A stretch of DNA of 64,000 nucleotides, from assembly GCA_934432595.1 (NCBI GenBank), contig CAKRYR010000001.1:124001-188000 (forward strand), in the 5' to 3' direction. Every line of letters starts with the position of its first letter. The stretch's first letter is position 1. The translations under genes were made by a program, and so were the position numbers. Under the pieces are notes generated by a model that did not search any database, had not been told where the DNA came from, and worked only from the letters and a program-made list of their open reading frames with translations. Of this stretch, positions 63,465 through 64,000 are shown piece after piece. Source of the DNA: an uncultured Lachnospiraceae bacterium. Lineage in GTDB: Bacteria > Bacillota > Clostridia > Lachnospirales > Lachnospiraceae.

Positions 63465-63706
63465 TTTATCACCTGATTTCTAACTTAAATTAATTATTTA
63501 AATTCTCACGGAATTTTTAAATTTTAACTTTTCTGCACATTGTGTGCATCCACACGATGGGTTTTGTTTAGTAGGAAATGCAACTAGATTTCCTATTAAA
63601 CAAAAAAGATAGCGTGACTATGTGTCTAGAACTGGATTATTCTCGGCTATCATGCCACGCTATCTAACGTATATTCCTACTTAGGAACACTAATATTTAT
63701 TTTTCA
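63465..63706 (-). other. Stem-loop gap between binding protein and ATPase genes
   Basis: Two hairpins follow the binding protein stop on the minus strand: AGATAGCGTG (63608-63617) with CACGCTATCT (63655-63664); and an 18-base pair of arms at 63563-63580 and 63588-63605 with one mismatch, loop GCAACTAG. They have no clean T-run. Such stems usually raise the binding protein's level over the downstream genes. The second contains a repeat shared with 54054-54073. Confidence 0.7.
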
Positions 63707-64000
63707 TTAGTAAGCACGTTTGCTGATTACATCCTTAGTAGTCTCTGTAACTTCATATTCTGTTTTATCAACTTTAACTGATTTAACAGTATCACCATAT
63801 GCAAATATTTGCTCATCTACATATTGAATCTTATCAACTTTTTCTCCAGCTTCAAGTTTCTTAATGATTTCCTCAACACGAGGTCCATGTAATGGATTAC
63901 ACTCTGTATTGCATATAATCTTACCTGACTTTGTATCTTCTAGACCTTTCTTAGTTGAGTCAAATGACATTACTAAAATGTCTCCATCAGGTCCAACTTT
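63707..64000 (-). CDS. Sugar-binding protein of the ABC importer, C-terminal part (cut by window edge)
   Basis: The visible 97 residues are the C-terminus of a periplasmic-binding-protein-like lipoprotein of the RbsB/YtfQ type. The frame runs open to the window end (KVGPDGDILVMSFD), then ICNTECNPLHGPRVEEIIKK, an element typical of YtfQ-like proteins (CNPLxGP), and a Tyr-ended tail. It captures the sugar outside the cell. It would be the first transport gene of the ara operon; its promoter is beyond the window. Confidence 0.9.
   Translation of the reverse strand, partial: KVGPDGDILVMSFDSTKKGLEDTKSGKIICNTECNPLHGPRVEEIIKKLEAGEKVDKIQYVDEQIFAYGDTVKSVKVDKTEYEVTETTKDVISKRAY

Overview
The window is a piece of chromosome from a strongly AT-rich anaerobic Firmicute. 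A clostridium of the Lachnospiraceae type is my best guess. The signs are strong GGAGG ribosome binding sites with frequent TTG/GTG starts, a SleB-type hydrolase, a flavodiiron protein, HemZ, RecD2, FeoA-FeoA-FeoB with a Cys-rich partner, and a CIRCE-controlled small heat-shock gene. I see no rRNA, tRNA, CRISPR array, intact insertion sequence or prophage. Most genes lie on the minus strand.

Region by region. 1-8.6 kb is the conserved housekeeping run recJ, apt, relA, MBL hydrolase, hemZ, an inserted HD-GYP gene, and hisS (cut by the window edge), all minus. 8.6-14.2 kb holds an Asn/Tyr-rich M50-type membrane protease, a degenerate Wzz/BY-kinase pair, thrC and a SleB-like hydrolase. 14.5-15.3 kb is a lone plus-strand AP2-type protein with a palindrome in front. 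15.3-21.4 kb is a likely single operon: ECF sigma factor, two small membrane proteins, a large exported membrane protein, an ABC ATPase with a 17-residue tandem repeat, and its permease. 21.4-26 kb holds recD2, a lipoprotein amidase and lysA. 26.1-29.3 kb holds an exported metzincin protease, an exported protein beside it, and a divergent membrane-anchored ankyrin-like protein. Between them lie direct repeats that resemble a LytTR-regulator site.

29.6-33.9 kb encodes a type IIA topoisomerase pair (plus strand) that lacks a recognisable GyrA box, so it is probably topoisomerase IV. 34.1-40.8 kb is the most unusual part: a promoter, ABC ATPase, ABC permease, small membrane protein, M50 protease, an 86-residue one-membrane-span peptide with cysteines, a strong hairpin, a thioredoxin-thioredoxin-CcdA fusion, an unknown protein and a cysteine desulfurase. 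I read it as a candidate system that makes, cuts, oxidises and exports a peptide. It resembles the Bacillus yyd and skf logic but has no radical SAM enzyme.

41-46.2 kb holds upp, a flavodiiron protein, a DUF815 ATPase with a coupled 53-residue coiled-coil gene, and a ClC antiporter that looks like the fluoride type. 46.2-49.7 kb is iron uptake: a DtxR-type repressor divergent from feoA-feoA-feoB-Cys-rich protein, with three near-identical 16-bp palindromes between. 49.7-54.4 kb holds mntP, a secreted protein, hsp20, a cytidylate-kinase-like protein, an iron-type alcohol dehydrogenase and a small conserved protein. 54.7-64 kb is an L-arabinose operon (minus): sugar-binding protein (cut by the edge), ABC ATPase, two permeases, araB, araD, araA and galM. 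Stem-loops sit between several of its genes. A family of short shared palindromic repeats is scattered through the gaps from 29 to 64 kb.
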